Shown piece by piece: positions 16,655-24,744 of a DNA stretch of 64,000 nucleotides. The notes under the pieces are model-generated. The model had not been told where the DNA came from. It saw only the letters and a list, made by a program, of their open reading frames with translations, and made no database searches. The stretch spans positions 62,001 through 126,000 of the forward strand of contig NZ_BMVK01000006.1 in the NCBI RefSeq assembly GCF_014650675.1, given 5' to 3'. The DNA comes from Streptomyces anulatus. GTDB taxonomy: Bacteria; Actinomycetota; Actinomycetes; Streptomycetales; Streptomycetaceae. The translations under genes and the position numbers were made by a program. Each line of letters begins with the position of its first letter. Positions within the stretch are counted from its first letter, which is position 1.

Positions 16655-18112
16655 TCAGAAGGGGAACTGCGAGCGGCCGTGCTGGATGGAGATCCACTTC
16701 TGGGTGGTGAAGGCCTCGACCATCGAGTCGCCGTTCAGCCGGCCGAGGCCGGAGCTCTTCTCGCCGCCGAAGGGGACGATCGGCTCGTCGTGGACGGTGC
16801 CGTCGTTGATGTGGATCATGCCGGTGTGGATGCGCTGCCCGACCCGCACCCCGCGCTCGATGTTGCCGGTGTGGACGGCGCCGCTGAGGCCGTACGGGGT
16901 GTCGTTGGCGATGCGGACGGCCTCGTCCTCACCGTCGAAGGGCACCAGCAGGGCGACGGGGCCGAAGATCTCCTGGTGCAGGACGGGCGAGTCGGCGGCG
17001 AGGCCGGTCAGCACGGAGGGGCTGACCAGGTTGCCGTCGGCGCGGCCGTGCAGGAGGGCCGTCGCCCCGGCGGCCACGGTCTGGTCGACGAGCTTGGAGA
17101 TGGACTCGGCCTGCGAGGAGTTGATCAGCGGGCCGATCTGGGTGGCCGGGTCGGCCGGGTCGCCGACGGTGAGCGAGGCGACCTTGGCGACGAACTTCTC
17201 GGTGAACTCCGCCTCCACGGCGCGGTCGACCAGGATGCGGTTGGCGGCCATGCAGACCTGGCCCTGGTGGACGTACCGGCTGAAGACCGCCGCGTCGACG
17301 GCGTAGTCCACATCCGCGTCGTCGAGCACGATCAGGGCGCTGTTGCCGCCGAGTTCGAGGACGGCGCGCTTGAGGTTCCGGGCGCAGACGGTGGCGACGT
17401 GGCGGCCGACCTTGTCCGAGCCGGTGAAGGAGATGACCTGCGGCACGGGGTGCTCCAGCAGGGTGTCGCCGATCTCCGCGATGTCGGTGATCACGACGTT
17501 CAGCAGCCCGGCGGGCAGGCCCGCGTCCTCGAAGATCCGGGCCAGCAGGGTGCCGCCGCAGATCGGGGTGTTCTGGTGCGGCTTGAGGACGACGGCGTTG
17601 CCGAGGGCCAGCGCGGGGGCGACGGACTTGAGCGAGAGCAGGAAGGGGAAGTTGAACGGGCTGATCACACCGACGACCCCGACGGGCACACGGTAGACGC
17701 GGTTCTCCTTGCCCTCGGTCGGCGAGGGGAGGATCTGTCCGGCGGGGCGCAGCGCCAGCTGGATCGCCTCGCGGAGGAACTCCTTGGCCAGGTGCAGTTC
17801 GAAGGCGGCCTTCAGCCGGGTGCCGCCGAGTTCCGCGACAATCGCGTCGCTGATCTCCGGCTCGCGCTCCTCGACGAGGTGCAGCGCCTTCTCCAGGACG
17901 GTCCGCCTGGTGTACGGGTTGGTGTCCGCCCACGCCTGCTGGGCGCGCTCGGCGGCACGGTAGGCCTGGTCGACCTCTTCGGCGGTGGCGACCGGGATCG
18001 AGGCGAGCTTCTCCCCGTCGAACGGGTTGAAGTCGATGATGTCCCAGGACCCCTTCCCCGGCCTCCACTCGCCGTCGATGTACTGGTGGGCCAGGTCAGT
18101 GAAGAAGGACAT
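16655..18112 (-). CDS. Aldehyde dehydrogenase (NAD(P)+)
   Basis: Oxidises an aldehyde to the acid, 485 aa. Catalytic residues are in place: Asn154 (SPFNFPF), Glu253 in LELGGNSAL, and nucleophile Cys287 in HQGQVCMAANR. By sequence it resembles the benzaldehyde/vanillin dehydrogenase branch, but the context (Lrp regulator, amino-acid oxygenase, amidase) suggests a semialdehyde from lysine or arginine breakdown as an alternative. ATG 18112 is preceded by AAGGGAT. A palindrome upstream (18146-18186) is a likely operator. Confidence 0.9.
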   Translation of the reverse strand: MSFFTDLAHQYIDGEWRPGKGSWDIIDFNPFDGEKLASIPVATAEEVDQAYRAAERAQQAWADTNPYTRRTVLEKALHLVEEREPEISDAIVAELGGTRLKAAFELHLAKEFLREAIQLALRPAGQILPSPTEGKENRVYRVPVGVVGVISPFNFPFLLSLKSVAPALALGNAVVLKPHQNTPICGGTLLARIFEDAGLPAGLLNVVITDIAEIGDTLLEHPVPQVISFTGSDKVGRHVATVCARNLKRAVLELGGNSALIVLDDADVDYAVDAAVFSRYVHQGQVCMAANRILVDRAVEAEFTEKFVAKVASLTVGDPADPATQIGPLINSSQAESISKLVDQTVAAGATALLHGRADGNLVSPSVLTGLAADSPVLHQEIFGPVALLVPFDGEDEAVRIANDTPYGLSGAVHTGNIERGVRVGQRIHTGMIHINDGTVHDEPIVPFGGEKSSGLGRLNGDSMVEAFTTQKWISIQHGRSQFPF

Positions 18113-18145
18113 GAGATCCCTTACCGCAGAGAGGCAGCAGCTGAG

Positions 18146-18186
18146 TGCGCTTCATATTACTTACTATTCAACAGAGTTGAAGCGCA
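18146..18186. promoter_or_regulatory. Palindromic operator candidate upstream of aldehyde dehydrogenase
   Basis: TGCGCTTCA (18146-18154) and TGAAGCGCA (18178-18186) are perfect inverted copies around an AT-rich 23-bp centre. The centre holds a smaller inverted repeat (CAACxxxGTTG on the minus strand) and could carry the -10 region. Confidence 0.5.
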
Positions 18187-18212
18187 TACCCGACGGCCTC
18201 CCGGAGCCCGGA

Positions 18213-18261
18213 AACAACGCCGCCCTCGCCGGCACGAAGTACCGGCGAGGGCAGCGTTGTT
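18213..18261 (-). terminator. Terminator of guaB1
   Basis: The arms AACAACGC + CCCTCGCCGG and CCGGCGAGGG + GCGTTGTT pair over nearly 20 bp with two small internal interruptions and a 9-nt loop. It lies 16 bp past the guaB1 stop codon. Confidence 0.75.
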
Positions 18262-18276
18262 GCGGCGAATCCGGGA

Positions 18277-19743
18277 TCAACTCCAGCTGGCGTGCAGCGG
18301 CTTGCCCTCGGCGTAGCCGGCGGCGCTCTGAACGCCGACGACCGCCTTCTCGGCGAATTCCGCCAGGGAGCCGGCGCCGGCGTAGGTGCAGGAGGAGCGG
18401 ACGCCCGCGATGATCGAGTCGATGAGGTCCTCGACTCCCGGGCGCGTCGGGTCGAGGAACATCCGCGAGGTGGAGATGCCCTCCTCGAAGAGCGCCTTGC
18501 GGGCGCGGTCGTACGCGGACTCGTCCGAGGTGCGGTTCTTCACGGCACGGGCCGAGGCCATCCCGAAGGACTCCTTGTAGAAGCGGCCGTCGGCGGACTG
18601 CTGGAGGTCGCCGGGCGACTCGTACGTGCCCGCGAACCAGGAGCCGATCATCACGTTGGACGCGCCGGCGGCGAGCGCCATCGCGACGTCGCGCGGGTGC
18701 CGGACGCCGCCGTCCGCCCAGACGTGCTTGCCGTGCTTCTTCGCCTCGGCGGCGCACTCCAGGACGGCGGAGAACTGCGGGCGGCCGACGCCGGTCATCA
18801 TCCGGGTGGTGCACATGGCGCCGGGGCCGACGCCGACCTTGATGATGTCCGCGCCCGCCTCGATCAGGTCGCGCACGCCCTCGGCGGCGACGATGTTGCC
18901 CGCGACGATCGGCACCTGCGGGTCGAGGGCCCGTACGGCCTTCACCGCGCTGATCATGGATTCCTGGTGGCCGTGGGCCGTGTCCACGACGAGGACGTCG
19001 GCGCCCGCGTCCAGGAGCTGCTTGGCCTTGCCGGCCACGTCGCCGTTGATGCCGACGGCGGCCGCGATGCGCAGCTTGCCCTCGGCGTCGGTGGCGGGGG
19101 TGTAGAGCGTGGCACGCAGGGCGGCCTTGCGGGTGAGTATGCCGACGAGGCGTCCCTGGGCGTCGACCGCGGGGGCGAGCTTGCGGTTGGCGCCGTCGAG
19201 CTTGTTGAAGGCGTCGCGCGGGTCGATGTCCGCGTCGAGCAGGACGAGGTCCTTGGACATGACCTCGGAGAGCTGGGTGAAGCGGTCGACGCCGCTGAGG
19301 TCGTGCTCGGTGACGACACCGACGGGACGGCGGTCGGCGTCGACGACGACGCCCGCGCCGTGGGCCCGCTTGGGCAGCAGGGACAGCGCGTCGGCGACGG
19401 TCTGGCCGGGGGCCAGCTCGATCGGGGTGTCGAGGACGAGGTGGCGCGTCTTGACCCAGGAGATGACGTCGGTGACGACCTCGATCGGGATGTCCTGGGG
19501 GATGACGACGAGGCCGCCCCGGCGGGCGATGGTTTCGGCCATCCGCCGGCCCGCGATGGCGGTCATGTTGGCGACCACGAGCGGAATGGTGGTGCCGGTT
19601 CCGTCGGGCGACGAGAGGTCCACGCCCTGCCGGGAGCCGACCGCGGAGCGGCCCGGGACCATGAAGACATCGTCGTACGTGAGGTCGTACGGGACCGCGG
19701 GGGACTCTGTGTAGCGACCGGTGCCCGGCTCAAGAAAACGCAT
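18277..19743 (-). CDS. guaB1: GuaB1 family IMP dehydrogenase-related protein (GMP reductase type)
   Basis: A 488-aa (beta/alpha)8 enzyme of the IMPDH/GMPR family with two CBS motifs in the middle (around GVVVDADRRPVGVVTEHDL and PAVDAQGRLVGILT). The catalytic loop GVGPGAMCTTRMMTG holds the active cysteine. Actinobacterial GuaB1 is distinct from true IMPDH; its mycobacterial relative has been linked to GMP reductase activity, i.e. purine salvage. I chose MRFLEPG at 19743, the usual family start; MSV three codons upstream is also possible. It is divergent from a terpene cyclase and has a structured leader. Confidence 0.88.
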   Translation of the reverse strand: MRFLEPGTGRYTESPAVPYDLTYDDVFMVPGRSAVGSRQGVDLSSPDGTGTTIPLVVANMTAIAGRRMAETIARRGGLVVIPQDIPIEVVTDVISWVKTRHLVLDTPIELAPGQTVADALSLLPKRAHGAGVVVDADRRPVGVVTEHDLSGVDRFTQLSEVMSKDLVLLDADIDPRDAFNKLDGANRKLAPAVDAQGRLVGILTRKAALRATLYTPATDAEGKLRIAAAVGINGDVAGKAKQLLDAGADVLVVDTAHGHQESMISAVKAVRALDPQVPIVAGNIVAAEGVRDLIEAGADIIKVGVGPGAMCTTRMMTGVGRPQFSAVLECAAEAKKHGKHVWADGGVRHPRDVAMALAAGASNVMIGSWFAGTYESPGDLQQSADGRFYKESFGMASARAVKNRTSDESAYDRARKALFEEGISTSRMFLDPTRPGVEDLIDSIIAGVRSSCTYAGAGSLAEFAEKAVVGVQSAAGYAEGKPLHASWS

Positions 19744-19796
19744 AACACTCATTTTTTCATACGAAACGGTGCAGGTCGTTTCCCCGAAGACACAAC

Positions 19797-19870
19797 AAAA
19801 GACCCCCGCGTTCGTCTTTTCCTCCGAAGAGGCGGTCGGGGGCTCCGGGCAAGTGGAACCTGCCTTGCCC
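19797..19870 (-). ncRNA. Structured leader with terminator-like hairpin upstream of guaB1
   Basis: Read on the minus strand, a hairpin GGGCAAG/CTTGCCC (19847-19870) is followed by a second (19801-19844). In the second, CCCCCG pairs with CGGGGG, an inner CCTC-UUCG-GAGG type stem-loop (19821-19832) is nested, and TTTTGTTG follows directly. The layout aptamer-like hairpin, intrinsic terminator, gene 50-60 nt later suggests attenuation. It matches no riboswitch class that I could recognise. Confidence 0.45.
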
Positions 19871-20040
19871 ACGGACCCTACCCGAACAGGATTCAATCAT
19901 TCGTGATCACCATCCCTGGACCGGGTGACAAGGGGTCAGGTAGCTTCAAACCCGCAGGTCTCGGGGGTGTCCGAAGCGTCGATCGGGCTCGTCGGCACCC
20001 CTGGGCACACCGTTTGACCGGAGAGGATCCCGATCCGCCT

Positions 20041-21117
20041 GTGGACAGCGAACTGCCGGACATCTACTGCCCGTTCCCGCAGCGGACCAACCCGCACGTG
20101 GCGCACACCCGGGTCCATCTGGACACCTGGACCAGACGGACGGGTCTGGTCCACCGCGAGTCCGCGAGGAAGCGGTTCGAGCAAGCCGATTTCGGGTCGT
20201 TCGTCGGCATGGTCTACCCGACCGCCGACGAGGAGCACCTCGATCTGGTGGCCGACTGGTTCGTCTGGCTCTTCCTGGTCGACGACCAGCTCGACGACGG
20301 CCACCTCGGACGTTCACCCGACCGGGTGAGAAACGTCGTCGACCGGATGCGCGCGGTGGTCGACGGCTCCGCCCCCGAGCCGCTGCCGGGCGAGGACGTC
20401 CCGGCCGCCGTGACCGCCCTGGCCGACCTGTGGAAACGTACGATGCCGAACGCCGCCCCGCACTGGCGGACCCGGTTCGCCTGGCACCTGGTCACCTACC
20501 TCACGACCGCCACGACCTGGGAGGCGGGCAACCGCGCCGAGGACGTGGTGCCCTCCGAGGACACGTACATCGCCAAGCGGCGGCACACGGGGGCCATCCA
20601 CGTCTGCATGGACCTCATAGAGATCGTGGCGGGCATCGACGCCCCGGAGTCGATCCACAACGACCCCCGCTTCATCACCGCCCTGGAAGCCGCGTGCAAC
20701 CACGTGTGCTGGGCCAACGACGTGTACTCCTTCGAGAAGGAGCAGGTGCTCGGCGAGATCCACAACCTCGTCCACCTGGTCCGCCACCACCGGGGCTTCG
20801 GGGAGCAGCAGGCGCTGGACCACGTCGCGGAGCGCCTCGCGATGGAGACCGAGCGGTTCCTGACCGCCGAGGACGAGCTGCTGGAGCTGTATCCGGAGCT
20901 GTCCGGGATGCTGGTGCCCTACCTCGACGGGATGCGGAGCTGGATGCGCGGCAACCTGGACTGGTCGCGCCGGACGCCGCGCTACAACCCCGCCGACGTG
21001 GGCCAGTACGAGGAGCCCGAGGAGTATCTGGAGGAGACGGTGCTGGGCGTGCCGCCCGCGCGCACCGAGGCCGCCGCCCCCGCCCCGTGCGCGGCCGAGG
21101 CGCCGCCGGCCGGCTGA
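20041..21117 (+). CDS. Class I terpene cyclase (sesquiterpene synthase-like)
   Basis: Cyclises a prenyl diphosphate, most likely farnesyl diphosphate, 358 aa. Metal-binding motifs are intact: DDQLD at residues 81-85, the NSE triad NDVYSFEKE at 226-234, and the late RY pair at 314-315. A hydrophilic Ala/Pro-rich tail follows. The start GTG 20041 gives MDSELPDIYCPFPQ, the normal N-terminus; the nearest purine-rich site (GAGAGG) is rather far upstream. Beside guaB1 it may correspond to the (+)-epicubenol synthase locus of S. griseus; that is from memory and unproven. No P450 or prenyltransferase gene is adjacent. Confidence 0.88.
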   Translation: MDSELPDIYCPFPQRTNPHVAHTRVHLDTWTRRTGLVHRESARKRFEQADFGSFVGMVYPTADEEHLDLVADWFVWLFLVDDQLDDGHLGRSPDRVRNVVDRMRAVVDGSAPEPLPGEDVPAAVTALADLWKRTMPNAAPHWRTRFAWHLVTYLTTATTWEAGNRAEDVVPSEDTYIAKRRHTGAIHVCMDLIEIVAGIDAPESIHNDPRFITALEAACNHVCWANDVYSFEKEQVLGEIHNLVHLVRHHRGFGEQQALDHVAERLAMETERFLTAEDELLELYPELSGMLVPYLDGMRSWMRGNLDWSRRTPRYNPADVGQYEEPEEYLEETVLGVPPARTEAAAPAPCAAEAPPAG

Positions 21118-21132
21118 CGCGGGTCAGGACGG

Positions 21133-21172
21133 ACCGAGGGCCGTGCACCGGATCCGGTGCACGGCCCTCGGT
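21133..21172. terminator. Perfect 40-bp palindrome, bidirectional terminator
   Basis: Twenty bases (21133-21152) are followed without a loop by their exact complement (21153-21172); the centre is CCGGATCCGG. It lies between the convergent terpene cyclase and SorC regulator genes and should stop transcription from both sides. Confidence 0.75.
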
Positions 21173-21187
21173 GTGTTCCTGCCGATG

Positions 21188-22237
21188 TCACTCCCCGTCG
21201 GGGTCGGCCCGCTCCAGCGCCGGGCGGACGCCCGCGGGGGACTCGGTGAGCAGATAGTCGGCCGCGGCGGTGTCCGTCACCAGGCTGGTGACGAGGCCGG
21301 AGCGCAGCACCGCGCCGATCGCCGCCGCCTTGCGCTGACCACCGGCGATCGCGACCACCTCGGGGATCCGGCGCAGCCGGTCCGCCTCCACGGTGATGCA
21401 ACGCTCGCCCAGGTCACGGCCGACCCGGCGGCCGTCGGAGTCGAAGAGGTGCGCGGACATCTCGGCGGCGACGCCGAGCGAGGCGTAATGGGCGCGCTCG
21501 GCGTCCGAGAGCATGTCGTGGACCGTGGAGATGCCCGGCTCCCAGGAGCCGATGGAGACGGCGGCGACCGTCACCTTGTCGAAGTACTCGAAGGCCCGGG
21601 CGATGCCGGTCTGCTCGCGCAGCGCGGCGGCCGTCGCGGGGTCGGGCAGCAGCATCGGGGCGTAGATGGGGTGGGCCTCGCCGCCGGAGACCTGAGCCGC
21701 CCGGCGGACCGCCTCGACCGAGCCGCGCTCGGCGGTGCCCGCGTCGTACACGCCGGTCAGCTGGACGACCGTGCACGGCGGGAGCCGGTCGAGGGCGGCC
21801 GCCATGTGGATGGTGGAGCGGCCCCAGGCCAGGCCGAGCACATCGCCCTCGGCGACCAGCTCGCCGAGGAGGTCGGCCGCGACCTCGCCCAGGTTCTCCG
21901 GGTCGGGGGCGTCCTCCTGCTCCTCGGCCGGGGACTCGACGACCACCGCGTGCCGCAGGCCGTAACGGGCCCGCAGGGCGTCGGAGCGTTCGGCGTCCAA
22001 CTCGGCCGGTACCCGGATCTCGATGCGTACGAGATCGCGTTCGAGGGCTGTCTCCAGGACCCGGGCCACCTTGAAGCGGCTCACGCCGAACTCCTCGGCG
22101 ATCTGGATCTTGGACTTGCCCTCCAGGTAGAACCGGCGGGCCATGGCCGCCGCCTGCACCAGCTCCGCGGGTCCCATCCGCATGGCTGACCGACCCGCCG
22201 AGATGCCAGACACCGCGATCTCCTCACTGCTGTTCAC
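21188..22237 (-). CDS. SorC/DeoR-type sugar-binding transcriptional regulator
   Basis: A 349-aa regulator with an N-terminal HTH (KSKIQIAEEFGVSRFKVARV, residues ~40-60) and a C-terminal sugar-phosphate-binding domain of SorC type (LGLAWGRSTIHMAAAL; VAAVSIGSWEPGISTVHDML). Such proteins respond to phosphorylated sugars. The chosen GTG at 22237 gives MNSSEEIAVSG; a start at 22183 (MRMGPAEL) is possible, and neither has a strong site. It follows rpe on the same strand with 79 bp between, so a link to pentose phosphate metabolism is plausible. Confidence 0.85.
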   Translation of the reverse strand: MNSSEEIAVSGISAGRSAMRMGPAELVQAAAMARRFYLEGKSKIQIAEEFGVSRFKVARVLETALERDLVRIEIRVPAELDAERSDALRARYGLRHAVVVESPAEEQEDAPDPENLGEVAADLLGELVAEGDVLGLAWGRSTIHMAAALDRLPPCTVVQLTGVYDAGTAERGSVEAVRRAAQVSGGEAHPIYAPMLLPDPATAAALREQTGIARAFEYFDKVTVAAVSIGSWEPGISTVHDMLSDAERAHYASLGVAAEMSAHLFDSDGRRVGRDLGERCITVEADRLRRIPEVVAIAGGQRKAAAIGAVLRSGLVTSLVTDTAAADYLLTESPAGVRPALERADPDGE

Positions 22238-22316
22238 ACGCCCGATACGCCGTTCATCCTGTCAGATCCGGCGATCCTTGATCGGCCCTGTCGGACCACG
22301 TTCATCTGCCCTTGGT

Positions 22317-23000
22317 TCAGTGTCCGCACGCCCAGGGGGCGACGGCCGTGGCCGCGTCCGCCTGCGCCCGCAGCTCCCGCACCGCCGCCGCCGGGTCCTG
22401 CGCGCCGTAGACCGCGGAGCCCGCCACGAAGACGTCCGCGCCGGCCTCGGCGCAGCGCTCGATGGTGGCGGCCGAGACCCCGCCGTCGACCTGGAGCCAC
22501 AGTTCGAGACCGTGCTTGCTGATCAGCTCCCGGGTGCGGCGGATCTTCGGCAGCATGATGTCCAGGAAGGACTGGCCGCCGAAGCCCGGCTCGACCGTCA
22601 TGATCAGCAGCATGTCCAGCTCGGGGAGCAGGTCCTCGTACGGCTCGATGGGCGTCGCGGGCTTGAGCGCCATCGAGGCGCGCGCCCCCTTGGCCCGGAT
22701 CTCCCGCGCCAGGCGCACCGGAGCCGCCGCGGCCTCCGCGTGGAAGGTGACGGATCCGGCCCCCGCCTCCACGTACTGGGGGGCCCAGCGGTCCGCGTCC
22801 TCGATCATGAGGTGGCAGTCCAGCGGGGTGTCCGTGGCCTTGCTGAGGGCCTCGACGATCGGCACGCCGAGGGTCAGGTTGGGCACGAAGTGGTTGTCCA
22901 TGACATCGACGTGGAGCCAGTCCGCGCCTTCGACGGCCTTCGCCTCCTCGGCGAGACGCGCGAAATCGGCGGACAGGATGCTGGGGTTGATCTGCGCCAT
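22317..23000 (-). CDS. rpe: Ribulose-phosphate 3-epimerase
   Basis: Interconverts ribulose 5-phosphate and xylulose 5-phosphate in the pentose phosphate pathway, 227 aa. Family signatures are all visible: INPSILSADF at the N-terminus, HVDVMDNHFVPNLTLG, DCHLMIEDADRW, MTVEPGFGGQSF and QVDGGVSAATI. The metal-binding His and Asp residues in these motifs are conserved. The ATG at 23000 starts MAQINPS. Confidence 0.96.
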   Translation of the reverse strand: MAQINPSILSADFARLAEEAKAVEGADWLHVDVMDNHFVPNLTLGVPIVEALSKATDTPLDCHLMIEDADRWAPQYVEAGAGSVTFHAEAAAAPVRLAREIRAKGARASMALKPATPIEPYEDLLPELDMLLIMTVEPGFGGQSFLDIMLPKIRRTRELISKHGLELWLQVDGGVSAATIERCAEAGADVFVAGSAVYGAQDPAAAVRELRAQADAATAVAPWACGH

Positions 23001-23133
23001 GACCCAAGCCTGCCACGTCTCACGCCGGTTCCCCGCCTCGATGGGCCCCGAAGCCCCACACGGCCATCACAGTTCGCACATTCTGCGCATTTTGCCAGCG
23101 CTTTACTTTTCTTTTGCTGTTCACAGAGTGAGA

Positions 23134-23169
23134 CGGCCGGCCCGGCCCCCCTCCGCGCAGGGCCGGCCG
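23134..23169 (-). terminator. Hairpin after rsmB
   Basis: CGGCCGGCCC (23134-23143) pairs with GGGCCGGCCG (23160-23169), just past the rsmB stop codon at 23175. It separates rsmB from rpe; the AT-rich stretch 23085-23130 that follows is probably the rpe promoter. Confidence 0.65.
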
Positions 23170-23174
23170 GACGC

Positions 23175-24608
23175 TCAGCCGGTCCGGCGCAGCAGCGCCA
23201 GGTACATCGCGTCGGTGCCGTGCAGATGCGGCCACAGCTGGACGTCGGGGCCCTCCCCCAGGGCGGGCACCCCGGGCATCAGCGGGCGGGCGTCGATCCA
23301 CTCGGCCTCCACCGGCTCCCCGCCCCGGCCCTTGAGGACGTCCTCGACCACCACGCGGGTCTCCGCGAGATGCGGCGAGCAGGTCGCGTAGCCGACCACG
23401 CCGCCGACCCGTACGGCCTTCAACGCCTCGCGCAGCAGGCCGCGTTGGAGCGGGGCGAAGGCCTCCAGGTCCTCGGCGCGACGCCGCCAGCGGGACTCCG
23501 GGCGACGCCGCAGCGCGCCCAGGCCGGAGCAGGGCACGTCCATCAGGATCCGGTCGAACGTGCCGGGCAGCCACGGCGGGCGGGTGCCGTCCGCGGTGAT
23601 CACCTGGTACGGGCCGGGGTTGCCGGCGAGCGCCCGCTCGACCAGCCGGGCGCGGTGCGGCTGCTTCTCGGCGGCGAGCAGGGCGGCGCCCCGGCCGGCG
23701 GCGAGGGCGGCGAGCAGGGCGGCCTTGCCGCCGGGGCCCGCGCAGCCGTCCAGCCAGCGGGTGTCGCGGCCCTCGACGGGGGCGGCGGCCAGGGCGGCGG
23801 CGACGAGCTGGCTGCCCTCGTCCTGGACGCCCGCCCGGCCCTCCTGGACGGCCTCCAGCGCTCCGGGCTCGCCGCCCTCGGCCATCCGGACCGCGTACGG
23901 GGACCAGCGCCCCGGCAGGGAGTTGTCCTCGCCCAGGGCCTTCGCCAGCTCGTCGGTGGTGGAGCGGCCGGGGCGGGCCGCCAACGTCACCTCGGGCCGC
24001 TCGTTGTCGGCTTCGAGAAGGTCCTCGATGCCCGCCCGGCCGCCGCCCAGCGCGTCCCAGAGGGCGGAGACGATCCAGCGGGGGTGGGAGTGCACGACGG
24101 ACAGGTGGTCCTCGGCGTCCTCGTCGTACGACGGGGCGACCTTCTCCACCCAGCCGTCGAGGTCGTGCGCGGTGACCTTGCGCAGCACCGCGTTGACGAA
24201 CTTCGCGCGCCCCTCCCCCAGCACCACCCGGGCCAGCTCCACACTGGCGGAGACGGCCGCGTGGGTGGGGATGCGGGTGCCGAGCAGCTGGTGGACGCCC
24301 ATGTTCAGGACGTCGAGGACCGGCGGGTCGACCTCGCGCAGCGGCCGGTCGATGCAGGCCGCCACGATCGCGTCGTAGGTGCCCTGCCGGCGCAGCGTCC
24401 CGTAGACCAGCTCGGTCGCCAGCGCCGCGTCCCGGCTGTCGAAGTCGCCCTTGGCGCGGGCCTTCTTCAGCAGCGGGGGCAGCACGAGGTTGGCGTACGC
24501 GTCACGCTCGTCGACGGCCCGGAGCGCCTCGAAGGCGAGGAAACGGACCGGGTCCTTCTGCGGACGGCGATGGGGCTTGTGGGGGCGGCGACGCGGCTGG
24601 TCGTTCAC
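23175..24608 (-). CDS. rsmB: 16S rRNA (cytosine-C5) methyltransferase RsmB
   Basis: SAM-dependent rRNA methyltransferase, 477 aa. An N-terminal NusB-like RNA-binding domain (residues ~20-150, RFLAFEALRAVDERDAYANL) precedes a Rossmann methyltransferase domain. That domain has the SAM motif LDGCAGPGGKAALLAAL, the catalytic MDVPCSGLGALRR and the second cysteine YATCSPHL. The basic N-terminus RRRPHKPHRR is typical of actinomycetes. GTG start at 24608. It follows fmt, a common pairing. Confidence 0.93.
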   Translation of the reverse strand: MNDQPRRRPHKPHRRPQKDPVRFLAFEALRAVDERDAYANLVLPPLLKKARAKGDFDSRDAALATELVYGTLRRQGTYDAIVAACIDRPLREVDPPVLDVLNMGVHQLLGTRIPTHAAVSASVELARVVLGEGRAKFVNAVLRKVTAHDLDGWVEKVAPSYDEDAEDHLSVVHSHPRWIVSALWDALGGGRAGIEDLLEADNERPEVTLAARPGRSTTDELAKALGEDNSLPGRWSPYAVRMAEGGEPGALEAVQEGRAGVQDEGSQLVAAALAAAPVEGRDTRWLDGCAGPGGKAALLAALAAGRGAALLAAEKQPHRARLVERALAGNPGPYQVITADGTRPPWLPGTFDRILMDVPCSGLGALRRRPESRWRRRAEDLEAFAPLQRGLLREALKAVRVGGVVGYATCSPHLAETRVVVEDVLKGRGGEPVEAEWIDARPLMPGVPALGEGPDVQLWPHLHGTDAMYLALLRRTG

Positions 24609-24744
24609 GTGAAAGGTGCTCCGCTGATGGTGAGAGGTGCGAACCCTCCCAGCGTACGTCGCCGCCCCAGGGCGCCCGAACGGCAGCCCGGGGCCCTGGA
24701 ACGCCGCCCGGGTCCGGACCGCCCCCGCCGCTCGGGGCGACTCG

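Noticed and set aside
19797..19870. T-box or SAM riboswitch in the guaB1 leader
   Set aside because: The T-box core (AGGGTGGxACCGCG) and the SAM-I conserved blocks are absent.
18292..20040. Upstream extension of the terpene cyclase frame antisense to guaB1
   Set aside because: The extension is low-complexity and covers a conserved gene on the other strand. The cyclase family starts at the GTG at 20041.
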